64,000 nucleotides of DNA from Bacillus nitratireducens (GTDB lineage: Bacteria; Bacillota; Bacilli; Bacillales; Bacillaceae_G), in contig NZ_MAOC01000084.1 in NCBI RefSeq assembly GCF_001884135.1, positions 62,001 through 126,000 of the forward strand, written 5' to 3'. The first letter of the stretch is position 1, and each line of letters begins with the position of its first letter. The translations under genes and the position numbers were made by a program. Under the pieces are notes generated by a model that was given only the letters and a program-made list of their open reading frames with translations, was not told where the DNA came from and made no database searches. Shown here piece after piece: positions 8,156-16,907 of the stretch.

Positions 8156-8500
8156 ATGAATGTGGAGTTAACGAGATTTAACGTGAAACAAGGTAAAAGT
8201 CATCGTGTAGATGAATGGATGCAGCTTCTTAATGACAATATGAAAGAAGTGCTTTTGACACTAAACGACGAAAAGATGTACGTTGAGACAATTTTCCGGG
8301 AAATAAGAGACGGAGAAGAGTACTTATATTGGTATTCTGTGCAAGGGGAAGGTGGGGCTCTTGTCGAAAATTCTCATCATGAAATTGATAAAAAGCACTT
8401 AGCGTTTTGGTATGAGTGTATTGATGAAGAAGCGCCGGCTATTGATATGAAAACAGAAGTCGTTATGATTCAAGATGTTGTGAAAGAAGCGATGAAATAA
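8156..8500 (+). CDS. DUF6176-type small protein, 114 aa
   Basis: Soluble, acidic protein with the pattern VELTRFNVKQGKSHRVDEWM near the start and a central strand-rich part (YLYWYSVQGEGG), then HEIDKKHLAFWYECID. This resembles the DUF6176 family, which has a ferredoxin-like alpha/beta-barrel fold. The function is unknown. ATG 8156 follows the acetyltransferase stop by two bases, with GGGGGA upstream. It is probably the last gene of the cupin-GNAT operon. Confidence 0.75.
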   Translation: MNVELTRFNVKQGKSHRVDEWMQLLNDNMKEVLLTLNDEKMYVETIFREIRDGEEYLYWYSVQGEGGALVENSHHEIDKKHLAFWYECIDEEAPAIDMKTEVVMIQDVVKEAMK

Positions 8501-8518
8501 TAGAATAGTATTTTTGTG

Positions 8519-8550
8519 AGAAGTGCATCAAAATGGATGTGCTTTTTATT
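8519..8550 (+). terminator. Possible terminator of the cupin-GNAT-DUF6176 operon
   Basis: An imperfect stem with two wobble pairs (AAGTGCATC with GATGTGCTT) is followed by TTTT. Confidence 0.5.
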
Positions 8551-8622
8551 ATGAAAAAATTTTCAGAAAGGCTGTATACATTTTGTGCTCTCAAACGTTG
8601 AGTATATAGAAAGGAGAGCTAG

Positions 8623-8928
8623 ATGAGTCATGATACGTTTGAATCATTATTAATAGAGAAATCAAAAGCTGTGTTTGGATTTCAGGGGAGTTATGCTGAT
8701 AGAAAGGCGAGTACGAGTTGATTGGTTCTATGAAATCTTTAAGTGAAAATAAAGGGGGGATATCAAGAATATTTTAGGACAAACTATGATGAGATGAAAA
8801 ACTTCGAATCAAAAGACCTACCAATATATGGTGTATTTGTAACAGGCAAAACAGAGGATTTACAAAGTTTACAAGGAGCACCATATATTAAGGCTGCTGT
8901 TAGAGGTGTAACAGTTGAGAAATATTGA
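8623..8928 (+). pseudogene. Frameshifted remnant of a sigma-factor-regulator C-terminal domain
   Basis: The ATG at 8623 has a strong AAAGGAG site, but its frame closes at 8718-8720 after 32 codons. The natural continuation lies one frame over (GEYELIGSMKSLSENKGG), and a second shift at the G-run 8755-8760 leads into KGGYQEYFRTNYDEMKNF and the ending YGVFVTGKTEDLQSLQ...YIKAAVRGVTVEKY, which closes at 8928. That ending resembles the C-terminal domain of B. cereus anti-sigma-type proteins (Sigma_reg_C, PF13791). The N-terminal membrane and anti-sigma parts are absent. A decayed, truncated copy. Confidence 0.68.
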
Positions 8929-8991
8929 TTACAAGTAATTAATGTGAATAATCAGAAAATTTATGTTATAATATGGGAAAAGGAGGTTTAT

Positions 8992-9198
8992 ATGAGGCAA
9001 ATACATGGAGCAATTTATATTTACATAACAATGTTTTTCGTAGGCGCATCTTATGGTTTAGGGCATGTGTATTCGCATCCTGTATTAACCTTTTTGAGTG
9101 GAGCATGTATGGTGATTGCGTTTCTTGTCCACCTTTTCTCAGTTTGGATCGTGAAATTTCAAATAAATATTAGTGAAATAGAAGAAGGCACTTTTTAA
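8992..9198 (+). CDS. Small membrane protein, 68 aa
   Basis: Two hydrophobic helices (about residues 7-28 and 32-56) and a short acidic tail. ATG 8992 is selected because a perfect AAAAGGAGG lies 5 bases upstream; the in-frame ATG at 8944 has none. No family recognised. It has its own strong terminator, shared in position with the end of the converging DUF2785 gene. Confidence 0.7.
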   Translation: MRQIHGAIYIYITMFFVGASYGLGHVYSHPVLTFLSGACMVIAFLVHLFSVWIVKFQINISEIEEGTF

Positions 9199-9214
9199 GG
9201 TGCCTTCTTTTTTT
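9184..9214 (+). terminator. Terminator after the 68-aa membrane protein
   Basis: An 8-bp stem GAAGGCAC/GTGCCTTC followed by eight T. The stem includes the stop codon region of the gene. Confidence 0.9.
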
Positions 9215-10040
9215 AATAATATTTGGGAAGCTCTTGCAATAATTTTTCAATTTCGCATTCGGTTTCTTTACATATAGAAAGTGTGCGTAGTCTGAAAAAT
9301 AAGCTGCGTAAGAAAGATTTTATATTTCCGTATAGGTACTCGTACGATTCGATATGTAATGTTTGTTTTTGGACGGGTAATTGAGCTACTAAATCATGAA
9401 GGGCTAATATGAGTACCTCTTCCTTTAGACCATTTTGTAGCATTGCGACAATCGGATAAATGAGACGCTCGTCTTCTTCATATTTGTAATAGATGGAATG
9501 GACACAAACTTTGTTTAATAAAGTTTGTAATATTTCTTCGTAATATAAAGTTTCCAGTTTAGGACTACGAACGAGCGCCTCAAATGTATCAGAAGCGTGA
9601 GCGATACTATGTGCCCAGCCGTGGTCTTGAACATATCCACGGAAATCATGTTCATTGTTCATATATAGAATTAATTGATCTTTTACAGTTAAAATATCAG
9701 TCTGTGATAAGAAATTATATTTTGTATCAGCATCAATAATGAGCGCAAGTAATAATGTTGTAAATGCACGGGTAAATACAGCATCTTTGTCGTCTGAATG
9801 AATGTTATACAATAAATATTTTTCACTAATGCTTTCTAATAATAATTTCTGTAAGTGTGTGTGTGAAATGTAGTCCTTTTTGATGAGATGGTAAAAAGTA
9901 GAGTAAATAAGTTTGTCTCTTAAATAGCTATCAGTAACACCGATGTGCTCAAGCATATTTGAACTTAAAGAATCAATGTTAATTGTGTTATCCATTATGT
10001 AATTATTATTACGAATTTCTTCTAACTGTTGTTGTAACAT
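9213..10040 (-). CDS. DUF2785 domain protein
   Basis: 275-residue soluble, all-helical protein. The central motif HDFRGYVQDHGWAHSIAHAS with the following DTFEALVRS is characteristic of the DUF2785 family, found widely in Bacillus and lactic acid bacteria and of unknown function. The conserved His residues in DHGWAHSIAH suggest a metal or ligand site, which is inference only. ATG 10040 has AGGAGG 5 bases upstream. Single gene. Confidence 0.85.
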   Translation of the reverse strand: MLQQQLEEIRNNNYIMDNTINIDSLSSNMLEHIGVTDSYLRDKLIYSTFYHLIKKDYISHTHLQKLLLESISEKYLLYNIHSDDKDAVFTRAFTTLLLALIIDADTKYNFLSQTDILTVKDQLILYMNNEHDFRGYVQDHGWAHSIAHASDTFEALVRSPKLETLYYEEILQTLLNKVCVHSIYYKYEEDERLIYPIVAMLQNGLKEEVLILALHDLVAQLPVQKQTLHIESYEYLYGNIKSFLRSLFFRLRTLSICKETECEIEKLLQELPKYY

Positions 10041-10129
10041 ATAAACCTCCTATTTTAGAAAATTCTGTATTTTAATAGTATAATAAGAGGAAGAAATAGA
10101 CAATAAATGCTTTTGAATGGAGGGGCATG

Positions 10130-10504
10130 ATGAAGAGAGCATTAGTCTTTTTTATTACTATTTTCTTTTTAGGGAGTTGTTCAATTTGGTATGTTACTTT
10201 TTCTAGCGAGAGCAAAAGTTGGACGGGACAATATAAGGGCTATATTAAGGATGACAGTGAAGATGGAATGTTTACATTTCAGTATAAGGGCGGAGATGGA
10301 AATACAGAATTTAAAAATTTAGAGATTGCTATTAATGAAGCGTTTCGTACAATGACACAAACGTCAGAAAGTCATAAAGGGGCAAGGATTGAAATGAAAT
10401 CATCTTGTGTAAGTTGTGCGCCTCTATCTAAAGATGAACCGATAGAGGTTGTGATTAAATGGGATGATAAGTATGAAGAGAAGATGGTTTTAAAGCGGAA
10501 ATAG
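10130..10504 (+). CDS. Probable lipoprotein or membrane-anchored protein, 124 aa
   Basis: Signal-type N-terminus: two basic residues, a hydrophobic stretch, then FLGSCS, a lipobox-like sequence with Cys near residue 16, but an aromatic segment follows, so a membrane anchor is equally possible. The rest is a secreted domain with a CVSC motif near residue 88 that could bind metal or form a disulphide. GGAGGGG lies closer to ATG 10127 than to ATG 10130; 10130 gives the better spacing. No family recognised. It is followed 20 bases later by another lipoprotein gene. Confidence 0.7.
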   Translation: MKRALVFFITIFFLGSCSIWYVTFSSESKSWTGQYKGYIKDDSEDGMFTFQYKGGDGNTEFKNLEIAINEAFRTMTQTSESHKGARIEMKSSCVSCAPLSKDEPIEVVIKWDDKYEEKMVLKRK

Positions 10505-10524
10505 CGAAGAGCAAGGGATTAAAA

Positions 10525-10908
10525 ATGAATAGAAATATGAAAATTTCTATTCATATATTTTTAAGTGTACTTCTAATCATATTATCAGCGTGTACTACGA
10601 AAACAGTAGAGCAAGTAGGAGTAAAAGAAGAACCTAAAGAAGGGTATGTAATATTGAGAAATGGCACAATATTTTTTGAAAGTGATAAAACTTTTAAAAC
10701 AAAAGTAGAGTTGCAAAATTATATGGAACAACAAATGAATAAAGAGCATCCATCACATACAGTCTTGAGTTTTAAGAATAAAGACGCATATAATCAATTA
10801 AAAACAGGGGATAAAATAAAAGTATGGTCTTCTCAAATATTAGAAAGCTATCCAGCAAAAATGATTATAGAGAAGTTTGAAATAGTAGAGAAGATAGAAA
10901 AAAGGTAG
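10525..10908 (+). CDS. Lipoprotein of unknown function, 127 aa
   Basis: Clear type II signal peptide: basic start, hydrophobic core, lipobox LSAC with the lipidated Cys near residue 23. The mature part of about 105 residues resembles small DUF3221-type lipoproteins of the B. cereus group (GYVILRNGTIFFESD and GDKIKVWSSQILESYPAK), with the ending typical of an OB-like fold; that assignment is tentative. It probably shares a transcript with the preceding putative lipoprotein and ends in a strong terminator. Confidence 0.78.
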   Translation: MNRNMKISIHIFLSVLLIILSACTTKTVEQVGVKEEPKEGYVILRNGTIFFESDKTFKTKVELQNYMEQQMNKEHPSHTVLSFKNKDAYNQLKTGDKIKVWSSQILESYPAKMIIEKFEIVEKIEKR

Positions 10909-10928
10909 CGATCACGCTACCTTTTTTA
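10896..10928. terminator. Bidirectional terminator between lipoprotein and peptidase genes
   Basis: AAAAGGTAGC and GCTACCTTTT pair around a 6-base loop, with A and T runs on both sides, between converging genes. Confidence 0.88.
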
Positions 10929-12026
10929 TTATTTCACAAATTGTAATTCTTTCGGGAACTTCGTTAAAATTTCTGATCCGTCTTTTGTGATATAAATATC
11001 ATCTTCAATACGAACGCCACCTACGTTTGGTACGTAAATACCTGGCTCGATTGTGAAGACCATACCCTCTTTTAATGGAGACTCGTTACCAGCTTTTACA
11101 TCTGGATATTCGTGTACGCTAATTCCAAGTCCGTGACCAAGGCGGTGTGGGAAGAAGTCGCCGTAACCTGCATCTGCGATAACAGAGCGAGCAGCGTTGT
11201 CGATTGCGCCAAGTGTAACACCTGGTTTACATGCTTCAACTGCTTGTAGTTGTCCAGCAAGTACAGTGTTATAAATGCGAGTTTGTTCTTCAGAAATGTC
11301 ACCGAATGCTACTGTACGTGTAATGTCAGAGCAATAACCTTCAATGATTACGCCTAAATCAAATAGTACGAAATCGCCGCGTTTCATTTTGTTGGCACCT
11401 GGAATACCGTGTGGAAGAGCAGAGTTTGCACCTGCTAATACCATCGTATCGAATGACATTTTATGGATGCCTTTTGTTTTTAATTCATGCTCAATAATTG
11501 CTAATACTTCTAGCTCGCTGCGATTTTCTTTAATTGCATTTACACCCACTTCAACAGCATAGTCTGCCATTTTAGCTGCTTCGCGTAAAATAGAAAGTTC
11601 TTTTTCGTCTTTAATTAAGCGAAGCTCGCGAACTTTCTCTTCAGCTGATTTGAAAGCTGCATTTGGGAATAATTTTGTTAATTCTTCGTAACGTTCTACG
11701 TTTAAATGTTCTTTTTCAATTGCAACTGCATTTGCATTGATGCCGCGGTCTTTAATTGCTTTTGCAATCATATCCCATGGTCTGTCAGTATCAGTAAATC
11801 CGATAATTTCATGTGCCCAGCCAGCGTTACGTGCTTGGCCTTCTTCCATTTTAGGACAAATTAAAATAGGTTCTTTTTCTTGGAACACAAACATACCAAG
11901 TAGTCTTTCATGTGGTTCACAATGGAAGTTCGTCATGTAGAAAACGTTTGGTGTAGAAGTTAAGAACGCAGCTTCTACGTTTTTTTCTTTTAGCCATTGC
12001 ATTAAATTTTCTAATCTAGCATTCAT
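10929..12026 (-). CDS. pepQ: M24 family Xaa-Pro dipeptidase/aminopeptidase
   Basis: 365-residue cytosolic metallopeptidase with the pita-bread fold. The N-terminal creatinase-like domain (1-125) is followed by the catalytic domain with all five metal ligands visible in context: FDLGVIIEGYCSDITRTV (two Asp), HRLGHGLGISVHE (His), IEPGIY (Glu) and VRIEDD (Glu). It cleaves X-Pro bonds and helps recycle proline peptides. It is closest in length and sequence style to YkvY/PepQ of bacilli; the symbol is a family-level choice. ATG 12026 has GGGGGTG upstream. Single gene. Confidence 0.92.
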   Translation of the reverse strand: MNARLENLMQWLKEKNVEAAFLTSTPNVFYMTNFHCEPHERLLGMFVFQEKEPILICPKMEEGQARNAGWAHEIIGFTDTDRPWDMIAKAIKDRGINANAVAIEKEHLNVERYEELTKLFPNAAFKSAEEKVRELRLIKDEKELSILREAAKMADYAVEVGVNAIKENRSELEVLAIIEHELKTKGIHKMSFDTMVLAGANSALPHGIPGANKMKRGDFVLFDLGVIIEGYCSDITRTVAFGDISEEQTRIYNTVLAGQLQAVEACKPGVTLGAIDNAARSVIADAGYGDFFPHRLGHGLGISVHEYPDVKAGNESPLKEGMVFTIEPGIYVPNVGGVRIEDDIYITKDGSEILTKFPKELQFVK

Positions 12027-12172
12027 CGATTGGCACCCCCGAGATATTTAATTACAAATATAACTTTACATCGGACGAAAGCGTTATGACAAGTAAATAG
12101 ATGTGAGAAAAGACAGGGAATTAAGAAATCATGTAGAATAAAAAGTGTGAATGTGAATAGGGGAGGAATGTA

Positions 12173-12859
12173 ATGATGAAAGTATCTTATCACGGGCATT
12201 CAGTTGTAAAGATTGAAACGAATGGAAAAGTTATTTTAATTGATCCATTTTTAACGGGAAATCCGAAAACAGATTTAAAGGCTGAAGATGTAAAAGTTGA
12301 TGCGATTCTTTTATCGCATGGACATGGTGATCATGTCGGAGATACAGTAGAGCTTGCGAAGAAAAATAATGCAGTTGTTGTGGCACCATTTGAACTAGCG
12401 ACATTTTTAAGTTGGCAAGGTGTAAATACACATCCGATGCATATTGGTGGTTCGCATGAATTTGACTTCGGCAAAGTGAAGTTTACACAAGCATTCCACG
12501 GTTCTAGTTATATTGATGAAGAAAATAAGACGATTACATATACAGGTATGCCAGCGGGTATTTTGTTTACATCGGACGAAAAAACTGTGTACCATGCAGG
12601 AGATACCGCTCTATTCTCTGATATGAAATTAATTGGGGAACTGAATAACATTGATGTAGCATTTTTACCAATTGGCGATAATTTCACAATGGGACCAGAA
12701 GACGCTGCTTTAGCTGCAAAATGGATTGGTGCGAAAACAGTTGTACCAATGCATTACAATACGTTCCCAGTTATCGAACAAGATCCATATCAATTTGTAG
12801 AAAAACTACAAAATTGTACAGGGAAAGTATTAAAAGCTGGAGAAAGTATTACATTATAA
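12173..12859 (+). CDS. ytkL: UPF0173 metal-dependent hydrolase, metallo-beta-lactamase fold
   Basis: 228-residue cytosolic protein. The metallo-beta-lactamase motif HGHGDHVGD sits near residue 45-53. Other likely metal ligands are GSHEF..., [11 protein letters not shown] and the C-terminal PMHYNTFP. The UPF0173/YtkL family is conserved next to ytoI in bacilli; its substrate is not established. GGGGAGG precedes two adjacent ATGs (12173, 12176). It ends in a bidirectional terminator. Confidence 0.92.
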   Translation: MMKVSYHGHSVVKIETNGKVILIDPFLTGNPKTDLKAEDVKVDAILLSHGHGDHVGDTVELAKKNNAVVVAPFELATFLSWQGVNTHPMHIGGSHEFDFGKVKFTQAFHGSSYIDEENKTITYTGMPAGILFTSDEKTVYHAGDTALFSDMKLIGELNNIDVAFLPIGDNFTMGPEDAALAAKWIGAKTVVPMHYNTFPVIEQDPYQFVEKLQNCTGKVLKAGESITL

Positions 12860-12864
12860 AAAAG

Positions 12865-12901
12865 AAACCCTTCATTTGAAAAGACAAGTGAAGGGTTTTT
12901 A
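12865..12901. terminator. Bidirectional terminator after ytkL
   Basis: A roughly 12-bp stem (AACCCTTC with GAAGGGTT and flanking pairs), flanked by A and T runs. It also lies at the end of the small minus-strand gene. Confidence 0.88.
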
Positions 12902-13060
12902 CGTGTTCAGTATAGCTTTGAAAGCTTGTGGTTGTTTTGGTGATTCTTTTCTTTTTGGAAGTGGCTGTTCAGGTGTTTCATTCAATTCCATCGCAACTTT
13001 TTTTCCATCCACGAAAGCTAAAAATACAGCACCTATAACCTCTAAAAATTTTCTCATCAT
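12899..13060 (-). CDS. Small protein of unknown function, 53 aa
   Basis: The reading frame MMRKFLEVIGAVFLAFVDGK continues to a proline- and lysine-rich tail and stops at 12899. An AAAGGAG site sits 7 bases before ATG 13060, which supports translation. The first 17 residues are hydrophobic, like a short membrane anchor; the remainder is charged (Lys, Glu, Pro, Gln). No family recognised. It shares the bidirectional hairpin with ytkL, another sign that it is a real gene. Confidence 0.68.
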   Translation of the reverse strand: MMRKFLEVIGAVFLAFVDGKKVAMELNETPEQPLPKRKESPKQPQAFKAILNT

Positions 13061-13304
13061 TTATCCGCTCCTTTGTTTCATTTCTTGTCTTAATTGTATA
13101 TTGAAGCGTCTGGACAAACTATCGAACGAGATGACAATACCATTACATTGTTGTAATAGAACGACGGGTGTAATGTAAGGAGTATTTTGTTATAAAAAAA
13201 ATGGTACAGGTATATAAAGAGAGAGTGTAACAGTTTTGAAAATATAGTATACTGAAAATACAACACATGAAGAATTTAGGGAAAAGAAAGTATGGTGAAA
13301 CCAT

Positions 13305-14618
13305 TTGGCTACCAAGCATAATCAAATTTTAGAACATATTAATAGCCTGCCAGTAGGGCATAAAATTTCTGTGAGGCAAATTGCAAAAGATTTAGGTGTA
13401 AGTGAAGGGACAGCTTACCGTGCAATTAAAGATGCAGAAAATAAAGGGTATGTTAGTACAATTGAACGTGTCGGAACAATTCGAATTGAACAAAAGAAGA
13501 AAGAAAATATCGAAAAGCTGACATATGCAGAAGTCGTTAACATTGTCGATGGTCAAGTACTTGGGGGCAGAGAAGGACTACATAAAACATTAAATAAATT
13601 CGTAATCGGAGCTATGAAATTAGAAGCGATGATGCGCTATACAGAAGCAGGGAACTTACTGATTATCGGTAACCGTACGAACGCGCATCAATTAGCGTTA
13701 GAAGCTGGAGCTGCAGTGTTAATTACGGGCGGATTTGATACGGAAGATCATGTGAAGAAATTAGCAGACGAATTAAAGCTTCCAATTATCTCGAGTAGTT
13801 ATGATACATTTACGGTCGCAACGTTAATTAACCGTGCAATTTATGATCAACTTATTAAGAAAGAAATTGTACTCGTTGAAGATATTTTAACGCCAATTGA
13901 AGAAACGTTATATTTAAAGCCAAATGATACAGTACAGCAATGGCATGCCTATAATGAAGAAACGATGCATGGACGTTATCCAATTGTTGATGAAAATAAA
14001 AAGGTGTTAGGTATCGTAACTTCAAAAGATATGATTGGTGTCGTAAAAGAAACACCAATTGATAAAGTGATGACAAAGCATCCGATTACGGTAAATGGAA
14101 AAATGTCTGTTGCAGCTGCGGCACGTATGATGGTATGGGAAGGTATTGAGTTACTTCCTGTTGTGGAAGAAGGGAATAAATTGCAAGGGATCATTAGTCG
14201 CCAAGATGTACTTCAGGCGCTGCAAATGATTCAGCGCCAACCACAAGTTGGCGAAACAATTGATGACATTGTAACAAATCAATTTATGACACCGAAAGAA
14301 GCGAAAAATGAGCATCTGTATCAATTTTCAGTGACGCCACAAATGACGAATTCAATCGGAACGTTATCTTACGGTGTATTCGCAACAATTGTGACGGAAG
14401 CGACAAACCGTGTTATTCGTGCGCAGAAGAAGAGCGATTTAATTGTTGAGAACTTAACAATTTATTTCGTAAAGCCGGTTCAAATTGATAATGTTGTATC
14501 GGTTCATCCGAAAGTATTAGAAATTGGCCGTAAATTTGGTAAGGTTGATGTGGAAGTGCATCATGAAGGTAATGTTGTCGGGAAAGCATTACTTATGGTG
14601 CAGTTAATCGATAAATAA
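13305..14618 (+). CDS. ytoI: CBS-domain protein with helix-turn-helix and thioesterase-like domains
   Basis: 437 residues in four parts: an N-terminal HTH (KISVRQIAKDLGVSEGTAYR), a DRTGG domain (about 70-185), two CBS motifs (about 195-310, with PIVDENKKVLGIVTSKDMIG and LPVVEEGNKLQGIISRQDVL), and a C-terminal hot-dog/MaoC-like thioesterase domain. CBS pairs usually sense adenine nucleotides. The start is TTG 13305, giving MATKHNQIL, the known start of the family. The ligand and regulon are unknown. Single gene with a strong terminator. Confidence 0.93.
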   Translation: MATKHNQILEHINSLPVGHKISVRQIAKDLGVSEGTAYRAIKDAENKGYVSTIERVGTIRIEQKKKENIEKLTYAEVVNIVDGQVLGGREGLHKTLNKFVIGAMKLEAMMRYTEAGNLLIIGNRTNAHQLALEAGAAVLITGGFDTEDHVKKLADELKLPIISSSYDTFTVATLINRAIYDQLIKKEIVLVEDILTPIEETLYLKPNDTVQQWHAYNEETMHGRYPIVDENKKVLGIVTSKDMIGVVKETPIDKVMTKHPITVNGKMSVAAAARMMVWEGIELLPVVEEGNKLQGIISRQDVLQALQMIQRQPQVGETIDDIVTNQFMTPKEAKNEHLYQFSVTPQMTNSIGTLSYGVFATIVTEATNRVIRAQKKSDLIVENLTIYFVKPVQIDNVVSVHPKVLEIGRKFGKVDVEVHHEGNVVGKALLMVQLIDK

Positions 14619-14659
14619 AAAGATGGAACAAATCGTTTTGATTTGTTCCATCTTTTTTT
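14619..14659 (+). terminator. Terminator of ytoI
   Basis: A perfect 15-bp stem, 14619-14633 with 14641-14655, followed by T8 (with the last stem bases). Confidence 0.95.
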
Positions 14660-14773
14660 GTTGAAAGGATAGAATCAAAAAAGAAAATAAATTGCGTATT
14701 ATTTCATATTCATAGTAGAAATACTCGGGAATTTGAAAGTGGAGGAAATGTCGTAGTGATAAGGAGGTGTTGA

Positions 14774-15097
14774 ATGGCTGGGATAATTTTCTTTTTAGTT
14801 GTCGTATGTATCATAATTGTTCATGTGTTAACACATAGAAGAATGAATGGTATTAAAAAGAAGTTGTATTTTGTAAGTTTGATTCTCGCAAGTATTGGTT
14901 CCTTTATTCCTATATCAGGAGAAAATGAGCCTGATTTCCTTTATTTTGGTGTACCAGCTGAAACGTTTGTTTATTATGGTGGTTGGGAAGTCTGGTTTAA
15001 TCCATTAGGGTTTTTCTTTAACTTTATTTTGTTTTATTGGGTGTTGAAGCTGCTGCTAAAGATATGGGAGGGTTTTAGCTGGAAGACAAAGAAGTAG
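14774..15097 (+). CDS. Membrane protein of unknown function, 107 aa
   Basis: Three hydrophobic segments: 1-19, 35-50 and a long aromatic one around 78-100. AAGGAGGTG sits 6 bases before ATG 14774, one of the strongest ribosome sites in this part. No family recognised. It has no obvious terminator of its own; the next gene starts 120 bases later, so cotranscription is possible. Confidence 0.7.
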   Translation: MAGIIFFLVVVCIIIVHVLTHRRMNGIKKKLYFVSLILASIGSFIPISGENEPDFLYFGVPAETFVYYGGWEVWFNPLGFFFNFILFYWVLKLLLKIWEGFSWKTKK

Positions 15098-15218
15098 CAG
15101 GATATATATGTGGAGAAGTAATTATACGGTTAAAAATCAGAATATTAATTCAACTTGATTTTATACTATGTTATAATTGTATTGTAAGATAATGGATTTT
15201 CGGAAGGTGGTATACCAT

Positions 15219-15482
15219 ATGTCATCAGAATTACTCCTTTTTGGTGGTATCGCACTATTTTACTTTCTTGTAATGATACCGATTCAATATTTATATTTAC
15301 AAGGACTGCATGAAAAAAAGAAACGAACAGGATTATCACAGCGAGAACTATATGAAAAGATGTCCTTTGAAGAAGAGCAATTACATTTTCATGTGCAAGG
15401 TAACCTCTTTAATATACCATCCGCGTTTGTTGCATATATGATTTTGAAAGTTAAGGGACGTAAAAAAGCATCACAATATTGA
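15219..15482 (+). CDS. Small membrane protein, DUF3949-like, 87 aa
   Basis: A hydrophobic N-terminal helix (about 4-25), a charged central helix (LHEKKKRTGLSQRELYEKMS) and a second weakly hydrophobic segment (about 58-78). The sequence resembles DUF3949 proteins of the B. cereus group, recalled rather than searched. ATG 15219 is used because AAGGTGG is well placed. Its last codons form the left arm of a bidirectional terminator shared with ytpI. Confidence 0.7.
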   Translation: MSSELLLFGGIALFYFLVMIPIQYLYLQGLHEKKKRTGLSQRELYEKMSFEEEQLHFHVQGNLFNIPSAFVAYMILKVKGRKKASQY

Positions 15483-15494
15483 TGCTTTTTTACG
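15459..15494. terminator. Perfect bidirectional terminator overlapping two gene ends
   Basis: 15-bp arms 15459-15473 and 15480-15494 pair perfectly around CAATAT, with A and T runs. The hairpin overlaps the 3' ends of both converging genes. Confidence 0.93.
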
Positions 15495-15795
15495 TTGTTT
15501 TATAAGATTCGGCTTCTTTGACTGCCAATGGTAGAAAGTGTTTATATTGGCGGAATCCATTAAATGTACTCGCGCTGCCAAATAAAATAAATAAAGCACC
15601 AACAATAATGCGGGCAGTTGAAAGTTCTAAAAAGAATTGGTTTATCCCGAAAAATAGGACGAATAAGCCGAGTGCCATTGCGGATTTTCCGGAGAGCCAC
15701 CCTTTCTCCATCGGACGGTTTGTACGAAAGAATTTTGTTTTATAGAAAAGATACAACATAAATGAGACGATAATACAAAAGACTAATACTGGCAT
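15490..15795 (-). CDS. ytpI: YtpI-like membrane protein
   Basis: 101 residues with three hydrophobic helices (about 2-18, 42-58 and 62-80) separated by basic loops. It matches the YtpI family in size, topology and location next to nrnA on the opposite strand. The function is unknown. ATG 15795 is preferred over 15810 because GGGAGTG lies at suitable spacing. Confidence 0.85.
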   Translation of the reverse strand: MPVLVFCIIVSFMLYLFYKTKFFRTNRPMEKGWLSGKSAMALGLFVLFFGINQFFLELSTARIIVGALFILFGSASTFNGFRQYKHFLPLAVKEAESYKTT

Positions 15796-15951
15796 AATGC
15801 ACACTCCCATCGCTTCTTATAAAATGGTAAAGAAAAAGAAATATCTAAACTTTCTAATTTTTATTATAAAGCAATTGTTCGCATGTATGAAATATTTTCC
15901 GTTATAATGGGGGATAAAGTGAAGAAGTTGAATAAAAAGGAGATTATACAT

Positions 15952-16884
15952 ATGCATGAGCAAATTTTAGGAGCAATTAAAGAGTTTGATACGATTATTA
16001 TTCATCGTCATGTACGTCCAGATCCAGATGCATTAGGTTCTCAGTGCGGTCTTGGTACAATTCTACAAGAATCGTTTCCAGAGAAAAATATTTATATGGT
16101 TGGGTACAATGAACCGTCTTTATCATTTTTACGAGTAATGGATGATATTGAAGATAGTGTATATGAAAATGCACTTGTTATCGTTTGTGATACTGCGAAC
16201 CAAGAGCGTGTTGACGATCAACGCTATACAAAAGGAAAGATGTTAATTAAAATTGATCATCATCCGAATGAAGATCCATACGGAGATATTACGTGGGTGG
16301 ATACGACAGCTAGTTCTACAAGTGAAATGATTTATGAGTTTTACAGTTATGGAAAAGATAAAGGATTAAAGATAACAACAGAAGCAGCTCGCCTTATTTT
16401 AGCGGGTATTGTCGGTGATACAGGTCGTTTCTTATTCCCGAATACAACAGCAAAAACACTTCGTTACGTAAGTGAGCTCGTTGACATGGGTGTTAAATTC
16501 ACAGATTTATACAATGAAATGTATAAGACGAAAGAAAAAATTGCTCGTTTAAACGGTTATATTGTACAAAACTTTACGATGGTAGAAGAAGGTGCAGCGT
16601 ATATTAAATTAACGAAAGAGGTACTAGAAGAGTTTGATGTACTTCCTTCTGAAGCATCTGGTGTTGTCGGAGCGCTTGGTAATATTGACGGATTAAAGGC
16701 GTGGGTTCTATTTTTAGAGGAAGGCGATGTGATTCGTGTTCGTCTTCGTTCAAAAGGACCAGTTATTAATAAATTAGCAATGCAATATAATGGTGGAGGA
16801 CATCCGATGGCTTCGGGTGCAAAAGCATCTTCTTGGGAAGAAGCGGATCGTCTTTTTGCTGATTTACGTGAGCTGTGTAGATAA
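15952..16884 (+). CDS. nrnA: Bifunctional oligoribonuclease / pAp phosphatase NrnA
   Basis: 310-residue cytosolic DHH-family phosphoesterase that degrades nano-RNA and dephosphorylates 3',5'-pAp. Motifs: HRHVRPDPDALGS near the start, CDTAN, the eponymous DHH in IDHHPNEDPYGD, and the C-terminal DHHA1 glycine motif YNGGGHPMASGA. The start is ATG 15952, with AAAAGGAG 8 bases upstream; the frame is open further back to 15883. Single gene ending in a terminator. Confidence 0.96.
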   Translation: MHEQILGAIKEFDTIIIHRHVRPDPDALGSQCGLGTILQESFPEKNIYMVGYNEPSLSFLRVMDDIEDSVYENALVIVCDTANQERVDDQRYTKGKMLIKIDHHPNEDPYGDITWVDTTASSTSEMIYEFYSYGKDKGLKITTEAARLILAGIVGDTGRFLFPNTTAKTLRYVSELVDMGVKFTDLYNEMYKTKEKIARLNGYIVQNFTMVEEGAAYIKLTKEVLEEFDVLPSEASGVVGALGNIDGLKAWVLFLEEGDVIRVRLRSKGPVINKLAMQYNGGGHPMASGAKASSWEEADRLFADLRELCR

Positions 16885-16907
16885 AAAGTGTATGTCGAAC
16901 GAAAGAG

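Noticed and set aside
13305-13310. ATG at about 13291 as start of ytoI
   Set aside because: That ATG is in another frame; TTG 13305 gives the known N-terminus.
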